A stretch of 62,167 bases of DNA from Erwinia mallotivora (GTDB taxonomy: Bacteria > Pseudomonadota > Gammaproteobacteria > Enterobacterales > Enterobacteriaceae): positions 1 to 62,167 of the forward strand of contig NZ_JFHN01000013.1 in assembly GCF_000590885.1 (NCBI RefSeq), read 5' to 3'. The notes below the pieces were generated by a model. That model saw nothing but the letters and a program-made list of their open reading frames with translations. It was not told where the DNA came from and did not search any database. A program made the position numbers and the translations under genes. Positions 38,136 through 47,239 of the stretch are shown piece after piece; the stretch's first letter is position 1; the number at the start of each line of letters is the position of its first letter.

Positions 38136-39701
38136 TTATGCTTCGCTTTCTTCATCATGCGCATCGCGTTCGCGGGTGACACGAACCAGATCGATACGAT
38201 AATCCGTCGCTTCCAGAATCTGGAAACGCAACGGTGGCAGTTCGATGCTTTCGCCCACTCGCGGCAGCTGCCCTTTCTGCGCAATCAACAGGCCAGCCAG
38301 CGTGGCGTGATCATGGTCCGGATCGACCAGTCCCTGCGTATCCAGCAGTTGCTGTAAAGAGTGCAGATCTGTCCCTCCCTTCACCAGCCATCCCTCACCA
38401 TCGGCAATAATATCCGGCGTTTCATCTTCGTCAGGAAACTCTCCGGCAATGGCTTCCAGCACGTCCAGCGGAGTAATCAGCCCCTGCACCACGCCAAACT
38501 CGCTGGTCACCACCACAAAGCTTCCTTTTGCCCGGCGCAGGACACCCAGCAGATTAATCGGGTCGAGGGTATCGGGAACAATGATCGGCGGTGTCGCCGC
38601 CGCAAAGGTTGCCACGTCCATGCCATGTTCGAGGGCTACCAGTAACTCTTTCGCCCTCACCACGCCGATAATTTCATCCAGTTCACCCCGACACACCGGG
38701 AACAGGCTATGGGGGGTATCCAGCAGCTGGATGCGGATTTCATCCACCGGCCGTGCGGCATCCACCCAGGAGATGTCACCACGCGGCGTCATGATGCTGC
38801 GCACCGAACGGGAGGCCAGGGTCAGCACCCCGTTGATCATATAGCGCTCTTCATCCTTGAATGCTTCCTGTGGCAGTATCTGGGCGACTTCCGTCCCTTC
38901 GGCATGATTCGCTTCCTGACTACGACGGCCCCCCATCAGGCGCAGTATTGCCTCTGCGGTACGTTCACGCATCGGCTTACGCGCCTGATTACGCATAAAG
39001 TTGACCCGCGCAATCTGATTAAACAGCTCAATGAGGATGGAGAAACCAATCGCCGCATACAGATACCCTTTCGGAATATGAAAACCGAAACCTTCTGCCA
39101 CCAGGCTCAGACCAATCATCAAGAGGAAGCTCAGACAGAGCACCACCACCGTTGGATGAGCATTGACGAACCGGGTCAGGGGTTTAGAGGCCAGCAGCAT
39201 CACGCCCATTGCGATAATTACCGCAGTCATCATAATCGCCAGATTATTCACCATCCCGACGGCGGTGATGACAGCATCCAGCGAGAACACCGCGTCCAGC
39301 ACGACGATCTGTAATACCACGGCCCAGAAACTGGCATAGCCTCTGTTACCCCCGTCCGCATGGTCACGATTCTCAAGGCGTTCGTGCAGCTCCATCGTCG
39401 CTTTGAATAACAGAAATAATCCACCCACCAGCAGGATCAGGTCTCGCCCTGAAAAACTGAACTCACCGACGCTGAACAGTGGTCGGGTCAGAGTGACCAT
39501 CCACGAAATCAGTGACAGCAGCCCCAGACGCATAATCAGCGCCAGCGACAGGCCAATCAGGCGGGCTTTGTCCCGCTGCTTAGGCGGCAGCTTATCGGCG
39601 AGAATGGCGATAAACACCAGGTTATCAATACCGAGAACAATCTCAAGAACAACCAGCGTGAGCAAACCGGCCCAGATTGAGGGGTCCAGAAGAAATTCCA
39701 T
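38136..39701 (-). CDS. yoaE: TerC/CBS/CorC-domain membrane protein YoaE
   Basis: A 521-residue inner-membrane protein (E. coli YoaE 518). The N-terminal TerC-type domain has seven helices with [15 protein letters not shown] and [17 protein letters not shown] cytoplasmic CBS pair follows ([14 protein letters not shown] near residue 305), then a CorC/HlyC transporter-associated domain at the end. A role in metal homeostasis or lysine-linked phenotypes is inferred from the fold. The ATG at 39701 is supported by the family start; a longer frame to 39761 is not. Confidence 0.94.
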   Translation of the reverse strand: MEFLLDPSIWAGLLTLVVLEIVLGIDNLVFIAILADKLPPKQRDKARLIGLSLALIMRLGLLSLISWMVTLTRPLFSVGEFSFSGRDLILLVGGLFLLFKATMELHERLENRDHADGGNRGYASFWAVVLQIVVLDAVFSLDAVITAVGMVNNLAIMMTAVIIAMGVMLLASKPLTRFVNAHPTVVVLCLSFLLMIGLSLVAEGFGFHIPKGYLYAAIGFSILIELFNQIARVNFMRNQARKPMRERTAEAILRLMGGRRSQEANHAEGTEVAQILPQEAFKDEERYMINGVLTLASRSVRSIMTPRGDISWVDAARPVDEIRIQLLDTPHSLFPVCRGELDEIIGVVRAKELLVALEHGMDVATFAAATPPIIVPDTLDPINLLGVLRRAKGSFVVVTSEFGVVQGLITPLDVLEAIAGEFPDEDETPDIIADGEGWLVKGGTDLHSLQQLLDTQGLVDPDHDHATLAGLLIAQKGQLPRVGESIELPPLRFQILEATDYRIDLVRVTRERDAHDEESEA

Positions 39702-40042
39702 TACAGACTCCGAAAAAAGGTGCAGTAAGACGCAGCAGGCGAACGCAAAATCGCACAGCACGAAGCAACGCAGGATTGAGAAAAGATATCGTCAGGTGAC
39801 GGGGAAATACGGGCCGGATAATCCGGAGAAATGATATAGCGACGTCGGTGACAGTCCATAGGGAGGGCTGATGCCCGTTACTCCTGTGTTAAATAAGAAA
39901 CAGTACTGTAATCAGCAACTCAGCCGCCGTCAAAATATTTTCTTACATTTACATTGTTTTAAGCGGTTTTGTGTTGCAGTTTCAAAATACCTTTGACGGT
40001 TAATGTAACGAGCGTCTCAATTACGGAGCATCGTCACACATT
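39702..40042. other. Gene-free region between yoaE and the man operon (left part)
   Basis: A 534-bp divergent spacer. The left part carries the yoaE promoter and an AT-rich stretch (39930-40010). No gene or known RNA is recognised; the man operon operator is listed separately. Confidence 0.4.
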
Positions 40043-40066
40043 TTATTTTTTCGCAAACTAAAATAA
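40043..40066 (+). promoter_or_regulatory. Mlc/NagC-type operator candidate upstream of manX
   Basis: TTATTTT and AAAATAA form a dyad with a 10-nt spacer containing CG, resembling the Mlc/NagC box. E. coli manXYZ is repressed by Mlc and activated by CRP. A GTCACAC half-site lies just upstream at 40033 and could be a weak CRP element. The operator is about 170 bp before the manX start. Confidence 0.5.
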
Positions 40067-40235
40067 TTCCCGTCTCATTAACTGAGTCCGTGATGGTTTA
40101 ACGGGGTAACCCGCGCTGACCATAATGCAATAAATCCATGTTCCTGATGTTCAGGCTTAATGCGTTCGCGTTGAGCTGAATAATGATGCGGCTCTGCGTT
40201 ACGCGGCCGTGGAATCACGCATAAGGAGGTAGCAG

Positions 40236-41195
40236 GTGAGTATTGCGATTGTTATCGGCACGCATGGCTGGGCTGCGGAGCAACTGCTGAAGACCGCAGA
40301 AATGCTGCTCGGTGAACAACAGAATGTTGGGTGGATTGATTTTGTGCCCGGGGAAAATGCGGAGACGCTGATTGAGAAATATCAGGCTAAACTTGCCGAT
40401 GCCGACACCAGCCAGGGTGTGCTTTTTCTGGTCGATACCTGGGGAGGCAGTCCGTTTAACGCTGCCAGCCGTATTGTAGTTGATAAAGATAATTACGAAG
40501 TGATCGCCGGGGTGAATATTCCGATGCTGGTCGAAACATTAATGGCGCGTGATGACAATCCCACGCTGAGCGAACTGGTCGCGACAGCACTGGAAGCCGG
40601 GCGCGAAGGCGTTAAGGCGCTGAAAGCAAAGGAACCTGAGCCCGTTGTGGTCAGATCCCCCACGCCAGCCCCGGCAATGCAAAAACCCGCCGGCCCCCAT
40701 GAGCATATGAAAATTGGCCTCGCCCGCATCGACGATCGCCTGATCCACGGCCAGGTGGCTACCCGCTGGACCAAAGAAACAAACGTCAGTCGTATTATCG
40801 TCGTCAGCGACGAAGTGGCGGCTGACAAGGTGCGTAAAACATTGCTGACTCAGGTAGCTCCGCCGGGAGTAACGGCCCACGTGGTGGATGTCGCCAAAAT
40901 GGTACGCGTCTGGAACAACCCGAAATATGCCAGTGACCGCGTAATGTTGCTGTTTACTAACCCTGGTGATGTGGAACGGCTGGTGGAGGAAGGGGTTAAA
41001 ATTACCTCCGTGAATATCGGCGGGATGGCATTTCGTCAGGGCAAGACGCAGGTAAATAATGCCGTTTCCGTCGATGAGAAAGACATCGCTGCATTCAGAA
41101 AGCTCAACGAACGCGGTATTGAGCTGGAAGTACGCAAGGTTTCCAGCGATCAACGGCTGAAAATGATGGATCTGATTAATAAAATGGCCCGCTAG
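40236..41195 (+). CDS. manX: Mannose PTS EIIAB component ManX
   Basis: A 319-residue cytoplasmic phosphotransferase (E. coli 323). The IIA domain has the phosphorylated H10 in VIGTHGW. A Pro/Ala linker near residue 140 leads to the IIB domain with H171 in DDRLIHGQVATRW. It takes phosphate from HPr and passes it to mannose or glucosamine via ManYZ. The GTG start follows AAGGAGGTAGCAG. Confidence 0.97.
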   Translation: MSIAIVIGTHGWAAEQLLKTAEMLLGEQQNVGWIDFVPGENAETLIEKYQAKLADADTSQGVLFLVDTWGGSPFNAASRIVVDKDNYEVIAGVNIPMLVETLMARDDNPTLSELVATALEAGREGVKALKAKEPEPVVVRSPTPAPAMQKPAGPHEHMKIGLARIDDRLIHGQVATRWTKETNVSRIIVVSDEVAADKVRKTLLTQVAPPGVTAHVVDVAKMVRVWNNPKYASDRVMLLFTNPGDVERLVEEGVKITSVNIGGMAFRQGKTQVNNAVSVDEKDIAAFRKLNERGIELEVRKVSSDQRLKMMDLINKMAR

Positions 41196-41264
41196 CCACC
41201 CCCCAACTTTATTACCTGCTTCGTCAGGTTTAACTCAGTTCACTACTGTCAGAGGAGAAGTACA

Positions 41265-42065
41265 ATGGAGATAACCACTCTTCAAATTGTGCTGATATTC
41301 ATTGTTGCCTGTATTGCCGGTATGGGTTCCATTCTGGATGAGTTTCAGTTTCACCGGCCGCTGGTGGCCTGTACCTTAATCGGCATGGTTTTAGGGGATA
41401 TGAAAACCGGCATTATCATCGGCGGTACCTTAGAGATGATCGCCCTGGGCTGGATGAATATCGGTGCAGCGGTCGCCCCGGATGCCGCCCTCGCCTCAAT
41501 TATTTCCACCATTCTGGTGATTGCCGGTGGTCAGAGTGTCGGTGCCGGCATCGCCCTTGCCATTCCTCTGGCCGCCGCCGGACAGGTGCTGACCATTATT
41601 GTGCGAACCATCACCGTTGCCTTCCAGCACGCGGCAGATAAAGCGGCGGAGAAAGGCAATCTTTCCGCCATCTCCTGGATTCACGTCTCAGCACTGATTT
41701 TGCAGGCCATGCGCATTGCTGTTCCTGCGTTGATTGTGGCTGTCTCTGTTGGAACCAGCATCGTGCAAAGCATGCTGGAGTCTATTCCCGAAGTGGTCAC
41801 CAATGGCCTGAATATCGCCGGGGGGATGATTGTGGTGGTCGGCTATGCAATGGTCATCAATATGATGCGCGCGGGTTATCTGATGCCTTTCTTCTACCTG
41901 GGTTTTGTCACGGCAGCATTTACCAGTTTCAATCTGGTCGCGCTGGGTGTCATTGGCGTGGTGATGGCGGTGCTCTATATCCAGCTGGCCCCAAAATATA
42001 ACCGCGTGGCGGGTTCACAGGCTTCAGGTCCGGTAGCTAACGACCTTGATAACGAATTAGATTAA
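41265..42065 (+). CDS. manY: Mannose PTS EIIC component ManY
   Basis: A 266-residue inner-membrane permease subunit, the same length as E. coli ManY. Multiple helices include GMGSILDEFQFHRPL and GTLEMIALGWMNIGAAVAP. It forms the sugar channel with ManZ and is also a route for phage DNA and some bacteriocins. CAGAGGAGAAG precedes the ATG. Confidence 0.97.
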   Translation: MEITTLQIVLIFIVACIAGMGSILDEFQFHRPLVACTLIGMVLGDMKTGIIIGGTLEMIALGWMNIGAAVAPDAALASIISTILVIAGGQSVGAGIALAIPLAAAGQVLTIIVRTITVAFQHAADKAAEKGNLSAISWIHVSALILQAMRIAVPALIVAVSVGTSIVQSMLESIPEVVTNGLNIAGGMIVVVGYAMVINMMRAGYLMPFFYLGFVTAAFTSFNLVALGVIGVVMAVLYIQLAPKYNRVAGSQASGPVANDLDNELD

Positions 42066-42080
42066 GAAAAGGTGAATACC

Positions 42081-42941
42081 ATGGTTGATACCACAACTTC
42101 TGCGCCTGTCGGCAGCCCGAAAAAACTGACGCCGGGAGATATTCGCGGCGTGTTCCTGCGCTCTAACCTTTTCCAGGGATCATGGAACTTTGAACGTATG
42201 CAGGCACTCGGCTTCTGTTATTCAATGGTGCCGGTCATCCGTCGTCTCTATCCTGAAAATGACCAACAACGTCGTCAGGCGATTAAGCGCCACCTGGAGT
42301 TTTTTAACACCCACCCTTACGTTGCCGCGCCGGTACTGGGCGTCACCATGGCGATGGAAGAACAGCGGGCGAACGGTGCGCCAATTGACGATGCCGCAAT
42401 TAATGGTATCAAGGTGGGGCTGATGGGACCGCTGGCAGGGGTCGGTGACCCTATCTTCTGGGGTACGGTCCGTCCGGTATTCGCCGCACTGGGGGCGGGC
42501 ATCGCGATGAGTGGCAGTTTGCTTGGCCCGCTGCTGTTCTTTGTGCTGTTTAACCTCGTACGAATGCTGGTGCGCTATTACGGCGTAGCCTACGGCTATC
42601 GTAAAGGGGTGGATATCGTCAGTGATATGGGCGGCGGCTTCCTGCAAAAGCTGACTGAGGGGGCATCCATTCTTGGCCTGTTTGTCATGGGGGCGCTGGT
42701 CAATAAGTGGACCCATGTCAACGTCCCGCTGGTGGTTTCGCGTATCACCGATCAGACCGGAAAGACTACGGTCACTACCGTGCAGTCAATTCTCGACCAG
42801 TTGATGCCCGGTCTGATCCCTCTGCTACTGACCTTTGGCTGCATGTGGCTGCTCAGACGCAAGGTCAACGCCCTGTGGATCATCATGGGCTTCTTCGTCA
42901 TTGGCATTTTCGGCTACTGGACAGGCCTGCTGGGCGTGTAA
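42081..42941 (+). CDS. manZ: Mannose PTS EIID component ManZ
   Basis: A 286-residue membrane subunit. Conserved features: LRSNLFQGSWNFERMQALGF, GPLAGVGDPIFWGTVRP, and GPLLFF. The ATG at 42081 has AGGTGA just upstream and matches MVDTT starts of the family; an in-frame GTG nine bases earlier is less likely. The gap to manY is 15 bp. Confidence 0.97.
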   Translation: MVDTTTSAPVGSPKKLTPGDIRGVFLRSNLFQGSWNFERMQALGFCYSMVPVIRRLYPENDQQRRQAIKRHLEFFNTHPYVAAPVLGVTMAMEEQRANGAPIDDAAINGIKVGLMGPLAGVGDPIFWGTVRPVFAALGAGIAMSGSLLGPLLFFVLFNLVRMLVRYYGVAYGYRKGVDIVSDMGGGFLQKLTEGASILGLFVMGALVNKWTHVNVPLVVSRITDQTGKTTVTTVQSILDQLMPGLIPLLLTFGCMWLLRRKVNALWIIMGFFVIGIFGYWTGLLGV

Positions 42942-42977
42942 TTGGGATGCCGGATATCCCGGCATTCGTTTAGCAAC

Positions 42978-43017
42978 AACCGACATCGTGTTAACTGAAA
43001 GGATGTCGGTTTTTTTC
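42978..43017 (+). terminator. Terminator/attenuator between manZ and yobD
   Basis: A 10-bp stem (AACCGACATC with GATGTCGGTT) with a 14-nt loop and a T-tract of seven or more. Its U-tract lies just before the yobD ribosome site (CAGGAGGAAGG), so some read-through into yobD is likely. Confidence 0.85.
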
Positions 43018-43027
43018 AGGAGGAAGG

Positions 43028-43486
43028 ATGACGCTGACTGATTGTGTCATTGCACTGTTTATCGCCCTGTTTCTGCTGTATGCCATCTGGGATGAAGTCA
43101 TTATTGACCGCCTGAAGGGTAAAACCGGTCTGAAGGTACAACTGAAACGCAGGAACCGGCTGGACAGCCTGATTTTCGTCGGGCTGATTGCCATCCTGAT
43201 TTATCAGAACGTGATTCATCATGGTTCAGCGGTCACCCGTATCCTGCTGATGCTTCTGGCGTTTATGGCGCTGTATCTGTTCTGGTTCAGGCAGCCCAGG
43301 CTGCTGCTGAAAGCATCCGGCTTTTACCACGCCGGTGTTTTTATCCACTGGGAGCGAATGAAAAGCCTGAATTTGTCTGAAGATGGCATTCTGCTCGTCG
43401 GGCTGGAAAATCGCCGTCTGCTGATCCATGTCAGTAAGCTGGACGATCTGGACAATATCTACCAGTTTATGATCAAACAGGCGTGA
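43028..43486 (+). CDS. yobD: DUF986 inner-membrane protein YobD
   Basis: A 152-residue membrane protein, the same length as E. coli YobD. Hydrophobic helices at residues 5-23 and about 50-65, 75-88 are followed by a cytoplasmic C-terminal half with LSEDGILLVGLENRRLLIHV. Always downstream of man-type PTS genes in enterics; function unknown. The ribosome site is AGGAGGAAGG, one of the strongest in the window. Confidence 0.93.
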   Translation: MTLTDCVIALFIALFLLYAIWDEVIIDRLKGKTGLKVQLKRRNRLDSLIFVGLIAILIYQNVIHHGSAVTRILLMLLAFMALYLFWFRQPRLLLKASGFYHAGVFIHWERMKSLNLSEDGILLVGLENRRLLIHVSKLDDLDNIYQFMIKQA

Positions 43487-43489
43487 GCG

Positions 43490-44314
43490 TTATCCGTCGC
43501 TGTTTCGCTGCCACAGGCGCAGGATAAAATCTGTTTCACAGGTAAATTCAGTGGTGGTCGCCAGTACTCCCCAGACCTCAGGGCGCGCCCGCCAGGCAAA
43601 CGGCGTCATTTGCAACAGTGCCGCTGATTCTTCACTGTTAAGTGTGACCGGATAGCTAAGGGAGTGCTCAGCGGTAAGGGTGAATCCTTCCATTTTTTCC
43701 GGAGTGGCATCATGTAGCTTCACGTCCTGGTAAATAAGCTCTTTAAATTGAATCAGATGGCGTGGGCCAGGCGTGACCGTCAGCACATATCCCCGATCTT
43801 TTACTACCCGAAACAGCTCTTCAGCTTTGCAGGGAGCATAAATCCGTAATACCGCATCAAACTGGCTGGCGGCAAAGGGGAGTCGGTGACTGGAAGCCAC
43901 GCAAAACTCCACGTTGTGGTAGCGTCTGGCGGCGTAACGAACAGCAACTCGTGAAACATCCAGCCCGTAAATCCTTGCCTCTCCCCTCGCCTGTAGACGC
44001 CTGGCGACTTCGTCAGTGTAATAGCCTTCACCACAGCCAATATCCAACAGGCTCAGCGACGACGCTGGCAGCACGTCCTCGAGGCGTTCACATACTTTTT
44101 GCTGTAATGGCCGATAGTGCCCGGCGTCAAGAAATTCACGTCGTGCATGCATCATGTCAGCGCTGTCGCCCGGCTGGCGGGAACCTTTATGCTGGACCGG
44201 TAGCAGATTAACATAGCCCTCTTTTGCCCGATCAAACTGGTGACGGTTTTCACAGCGCCAGGCCGTGGCTTCAGGAAACAGGGGCTGTTGGCAAAGGGGA
44301 CACTGGTAAGACAT
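43490..44314 (-). CDS. rlmA: 23S rRNA (guanine-N1) methyltransferase RlmA
   Basis: A 274-residue enzyme that methylates G745 of 23S rRNA. The N-terminal zinc site uses CPLC near residue 5 and a later C and H. The SAM motif [18 protein letters not shown] lies around residue 92. E. coli RlmA has 269 residues. It ends 3 bp from the convergent yobD. Confidence 0.95.
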   Translation of the reverse strand: MSYQCPLCQQPLFPEATAWRCENRHQFDRAKEGYVNLLPVQHKGSRQPGDSADMMHARREFLDAGHYRPLQQKVCERLEDVLPASSLSLLDIGCGEGYYTDEVARRLQARGEARIYGLDVSRVAVRYAARRYHNVEFCVASSHRLPFAASQFDAVLRIYAPCKAEELFRVVKDRGYVLTVTPGPRHLIQFKELIYQDVKLHDATPEKMEGFTLTAEHSLSYPVTLNSEESAALLQMTPFAWRARPEVWGVLATTTEFTCETDFILRLWQRNSDG

Positions 44315-44446
44315 AACACACCTCTGGCAGGATTGAGGGCGGCAGTGTACCGGAAACCTTCAGTGGACGGCATATTTTCTTAGCGGGGTCAAAAATCACT
44401 TGTGCAAAAGGCTTTTCCGTTGCTCCGGACGTTTGTTGAGGGAAAT

Positions 44447-44480
44447 AAAAAAGCCTGACCATTTCTGGCCAGGCTTTTTT
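44447..44480 (-). terminator. Terminator of cspC
   Basis: An 11-bp outer stem (AAAAAAGCCTG with CAGGCTTTTTT) with further inner pairing, about 60 bases past the cspC stop codon and with U-tracts on both strands. Isolates cspC from rlmA. Confidence 0.92.
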
Positions 44481-44539
44481 ATTCGAATTCGTGCCTGAAT
44501 TACACGCCAGGCGAGCAATATACAGGCTCAGATCGAAAA

Positions 44540-44749
44540 TTAGATTGCGGTGACGTTCACAGCAGCAGGGCCTTTCTGGCCATCCTGAATTTCGAACTCA
44601 ACGTTCTGGCCTTCAGCCAGAGTTTTGAAACCATTACCCTGGATAGCAGAGAAGTGTACGAAAACATCTTTGCTGCCGTCTGCAGGAGTGATGAAACCAA
44701 AACCTTTAGACTCGTTGAACCACTTAACCTGACCTTTAATCTTTGCCAT
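44540..44749 (-). CDS. cspC: Cold-shock-like protein CspC
   Basis: A 69-residue OB-fold RNA-binding protein. RNP1 (KGFGFI) and RNP2 (VFVHF) are intact, and the whole sequence matches E. coli CspC as I remember it, rather than CspE or CspA. In E. coli CspC is constitutive and stabilises mRNAs such as rpoS. It lies 62 bp downstream of the yobF remnant and would share its transcript. AAGGAATTTGTAAA precedes the ATG. Confidence 0.97.
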
Positions 44750-44811
44750 TTTACAAATTCCTTAGAATGTTTATTCGCCCGAAGGCTTACGTACAGAAAA
44801 AACCAGAGACA

Positions 44812-44904
44812 CTACTGCATGAGGCACAAATTAAGGCTCGGCAAGGAAGCGGTATTCAACTTTACGTATTTACTCGAAACTTCTTTACTGAAGATGCCAC
44901 ACAT
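44812..44904 (-). pseudogene. yobF: yobF, frameshifted remnant upstream of cspC
   Basis: A 30-codon frame starts MCGIFSKEV exactly as YobF (E. coli 47 residues: a small protein encoded before cspC). After residue 15 the YobF-like residues VEYRF and AEP occur in the second frame, and ASCS in the third, so two single-base deletions appear to have broken the frame. The frame ends in TAG at 44812. Sequence similarity is kept while the frame is lost, so the region may persist as the cspC leader rather than a protein. Alternatively YobF of this lineage is genuinely short. A comparison with close relatives would decide. Confidence 0.7.
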
Positions 44905-45433
44905 AAACAGAACTGTACCTCGTTTAACCCAGAAAGCGTTATCACATATTCGTTAATTAATGGCAAGTTATTTTTAAACAGCTCTCGGGATGAAGCACAG
45001 AATTGAAACAGTCAGCCAGAGCTTGCTTCAGATTAGAATACGCTCCCCCTTCTCCGGTTTTAAAGTTGAGGTTATCCGCACCCTGTTGAACGCATGAAGC
45101 GCCTGATGCCAGACTTAACTTCACCGGGATGAATTATCCCTGCCCCTTCCTGAAACCACCGCTGAATTTATTGCACAATTATGGCAGAGCTTACTCAAAA
45201 AACTTCATTTAAAAAGCATACCCTTATGCATCACATGGTCAGCACCAACTGAAACAAAAGAAGCGGCTGGTACAATCTGAATTTAAATTGCACCAAAATC
45301 AGGAGACTGCATTTATTTCTGCCCCAAATAAAAGCGACATTTATTGTGTTAATTAACGGACTCACCATCAACAGATTTGTTTTATTATATGAGCATCTCA
45401 TTTTTAGGATTGTTAAATACAACCCCTTTAGGA
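44905..45433. other. AT-rich region upstream of yobF/cspC
   Basis: About 530 bp without a recognisable gene. It must contain the yobF-cspC promoter and 5' leader. A direct repeat TTTAGGATT occurs at 45403-45411 and 45427-45435, next to the end of the hydrolase gene. A 63-codon minus-strand frame at 45231 looks spurious. An unannotated small RNA is possible but I see no terminator hairpin to support one. Confidence 0.4.
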
Positions 45434-46438
45434 TTATTCCTGGTTCAGGTTATTCAACAGGCGTCGCTCACCAATTTTCCATGCATGAAAGCGTTGTCGA
45501 TCCATTCCCGCATCCTGCATCGCAGCAGAAAGTACCTGTGGAGGTTCATCCAGTGACTCATCTGCCAGTTCAAAAACCCCCCAGTGGATGGGAATACTCA
45601 GCGGTTCTCCAAGTTGCTGGTGCAGCCGGACGGCGCTCTCCGGATCCATATGCTGTCCGTGCATGAACCATTTTGGTGCATAGGCACCCACCGGCAGGGC
45701 CGCCAGGGTGAAAGGTCCAAGGCGACGAGGGATCTCCAGCAAGTCTTCAGCAAAACCGCTGTCACCGGTAAACCAGAAATTCAGCGCCTGATAGCGAATA
45801 ACCCAGCCACACCAGAGTGAACGATTACGATCCCATAATGTTCTCATGCTCCAGTGACGGGCAGGTACTGCATGAATAGTCATTTCACCTGACGATGTCT
45901 GCTGCCACCAGTCCAGTTGAACGACATGCTTTGCGCCCCTTCGTTTAAACCATGGCCCAAGCCCCAGCGGCACAATAAATTCAACCTGTGGAAAACGTCT
46001 GAGGATTTTTTTGATGGTCGGTCTGTCCAGATGATCGTAATGATTATGTGAAATCAACACGCTGTGTAGCGAGGGTAAATCCTCGATACGCAGAGGCGGA
46101 GGGGTTTTGCGTTGCGGCCCATAGAAACTCACCGGCGAGGCGCGCGCCGACAGCGCAGGATCAATCAGCGTATATCGACCGGCGCAGCGCAATAACAGAC
46201 AGGCATGTCCTAACCACCAGACGGCATCGTCCACCCCGGACAAATCGGCTGGTTGCCACCACTGCTGAGTAAACTGCTGATAGCCACCAGCCGGAGGAAA
46301 TGGCAATCCCTGCTTTTTGCGTTCCCTGCGCCAGCGTTGCAAAGCACCTTGTGGTCGCTCTTCAGCACCAGGAGTGCAAAAACCTTCAGGGGTGTGATGG
46401 GGTTGACCGGGGTCGTACCAGGGATTGTGCCAGGCCAT
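45434..46438 (-). CDS. Metallo-beta-lactamase-fold hydrolase, RomA/NAPE-PLD-like
   Basis: A 334-residue MBL-fold protein. The zinc motif SHNHYDHLD (HxHxDH variant) is near residue 128, with further metal residues in ARHWSM, FTGDSGFAEDLLEIP and PIHWGVF. The N-terminal AWHNPWYDP part resembles RomA, an outer-membrane-associated MBL protein of enterics, and N-acyl-phosphatidylethanolamine phospholipase D. No signal peptide is obvious. The true substrate is unknown. It sits between cspC and yebO, where E. coli has other small genes. Confidence 0.8.
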   Translation of the reverse strand: MAWHNPWYDPGQPHHTPEGFCTPGAEERPQGALQRWRRERKKQGLPFPPAGGYQQFTQQWWQPADLSGVDDAVWWLGHACLLLRCAGRYTLIDPALSARASPVSFYGPQRKTPPPLRIEDLPSLHSVLISHNHYDHLDRPTIKKILRRFPQVEFIVPLGLGPWFKRRGAKHVVQLDWWQQTSSGEMTIHAVPARHWSMRTLWDRNRSLWCGWVIRYQALNFWFTGDSGFAEDLLEIPRRLGPFTLAALPVGAYAPKWFMHGQHMDPESAVRLHQQLGEPLSIPIHWGVFELADESLDEPPQVLSAAMQDAGMDRQRFHAWKIGERRLLNNLNQE

Positions 46439-46464
46439 TGAAGAAAATTCCTTCTGTTGCGCGT

Positions 46465-46725
46465 TTACCGCTGCGGAATAAAACGCGTGAAATCGTCGCT
46501 TTCGCCTTCAGGCTTCTCTGTCTCTGCTACGGATTCAGTAATCCTGCGCAGCAAAGCGTTCTGGCGCTTGTGTTCTTCCAGTATTGCTTCGAGTAAACGC
46601 ACCTGTTCAGTGGCTTTCACGCTGGCGCGGTTAATGAAAAACCAGGCAATCAGCCCGACAATAACCAGCGCGACGGAAAAACCGATTGATGCAAACCCCA
46701 TTGCACCACTTGCTATTTCGTTCAT
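46465..46725 (-). CDS. yebO: Membrane protein YebO
   Basis: An 86-residue inner-membrane protein (E. coli YebO 95). One helix (residues about 11-31) ends in the conserved LIAWFFINRAS, then a charged coiled-coil-like EQVRLLEAILEEHKRQNALLRR and an acidic tail. Function unknown. In E. coli mgrB follows it; here the gap to yobH has no mgrB-like frame. Confidence 0.9.
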   Translation of the reverse strand: MNEIASGAMGFASIGFSVALVIVGLIAWFFINRASVKATEQVRLLEAILEEHKRQNALLRRITESVAETEKPEGESDDFTRFIPQR

Positions 46726-46967
46726 AAGTGCCTCAAAATGCCAATGTTTTCTGTAATCTGAGCCCGGTACGGGAGGATTTTACCCGCTCACCTGTAAATT
46801 GACAGCCAGATCACGAAAATTTCGGAAGGTTCACACAGGCAAAGCATGTCGGAATGTGTATTCTCAGCAACGAATTACGTAATTGATCGCAAATATGCTG
46901 GCATATCAGCGACTGACGGCAGGGCGGAAACGCCGGTACAACGGTCTGGAAAAAAATAAGGGGAACC

Positions 46968-47204
46968 ATGAGATTTTTAGTTCGCATCGCAGCACTGCTG
47001 GTGATTGTCTGGCTGGCCATGCTGTTTACGGGTTATGGAATTCTGGCCGGCAGCAGCAAAAATGTCGCAGGAATGGGGCTTCAGTGTCAGTATCTTACCG
47101 CCCGGGGTATGATTAGCGCACAGTATCTGCACAGTGACAGCGGCATTATCGGCGTGACCGATTGTCCATTGCTGAAAAAGAGTAGCCAGGTTGTCGATAA
47201 CTGA
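46968..47204 (+). CDS. yobH: YobH family protein
   Basis: A 78-residue protein (E. coli YobH 79). A single N-terminal hydrophobic helix (VRIAALLVIVWLAMLFTGYG), possibly a signal anchor, is followed by GLQCQYLTARG, SAQYLHSDSG and GVTDCPLLKKS; the two cysteines may pair in the periplasm. AAGGGGAACC precedes the ATG. Function unknown. Confidence 0.93.
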   Translation: MRFLVRIAALLVIVWLAMLFTGYGILAGSSKNVAGMGLQCQYLTARGMISAQYLHSDSGIIGVTDCPLLKKSSQVVDN

Positions 47205-47211
47205 TACCTGC

Positions 47212-47234
47212 CGGACCAGTGCTGAACTGGTCCG
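47212..47234. terminator. Bidirectional terminator between yobH and kdgR
   Basis: A 9-bp stem (CGGACCAGT with ACTGGTCCG) and 5-nt loop, eight bases after the yobH stop codon, followed by CTTTAT. It serves two convergent genes. Confidence 0.75.
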
Positions 47235-47239
47235 CTTTA

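Noticed and set aside
45231..45422. 63-codon minus-strand frame in the cspC-upstream region
   Set aside because: No ribosome site and composition typical of AT-rich noncoding DNA.
46811..47020. Minus-strand frame with an ICDQ motif as mgrB
   Set aside because: It overlaps yobH, has no N-terminal membrane helix of MgrB type and lacks the characteristic C-terminal part.
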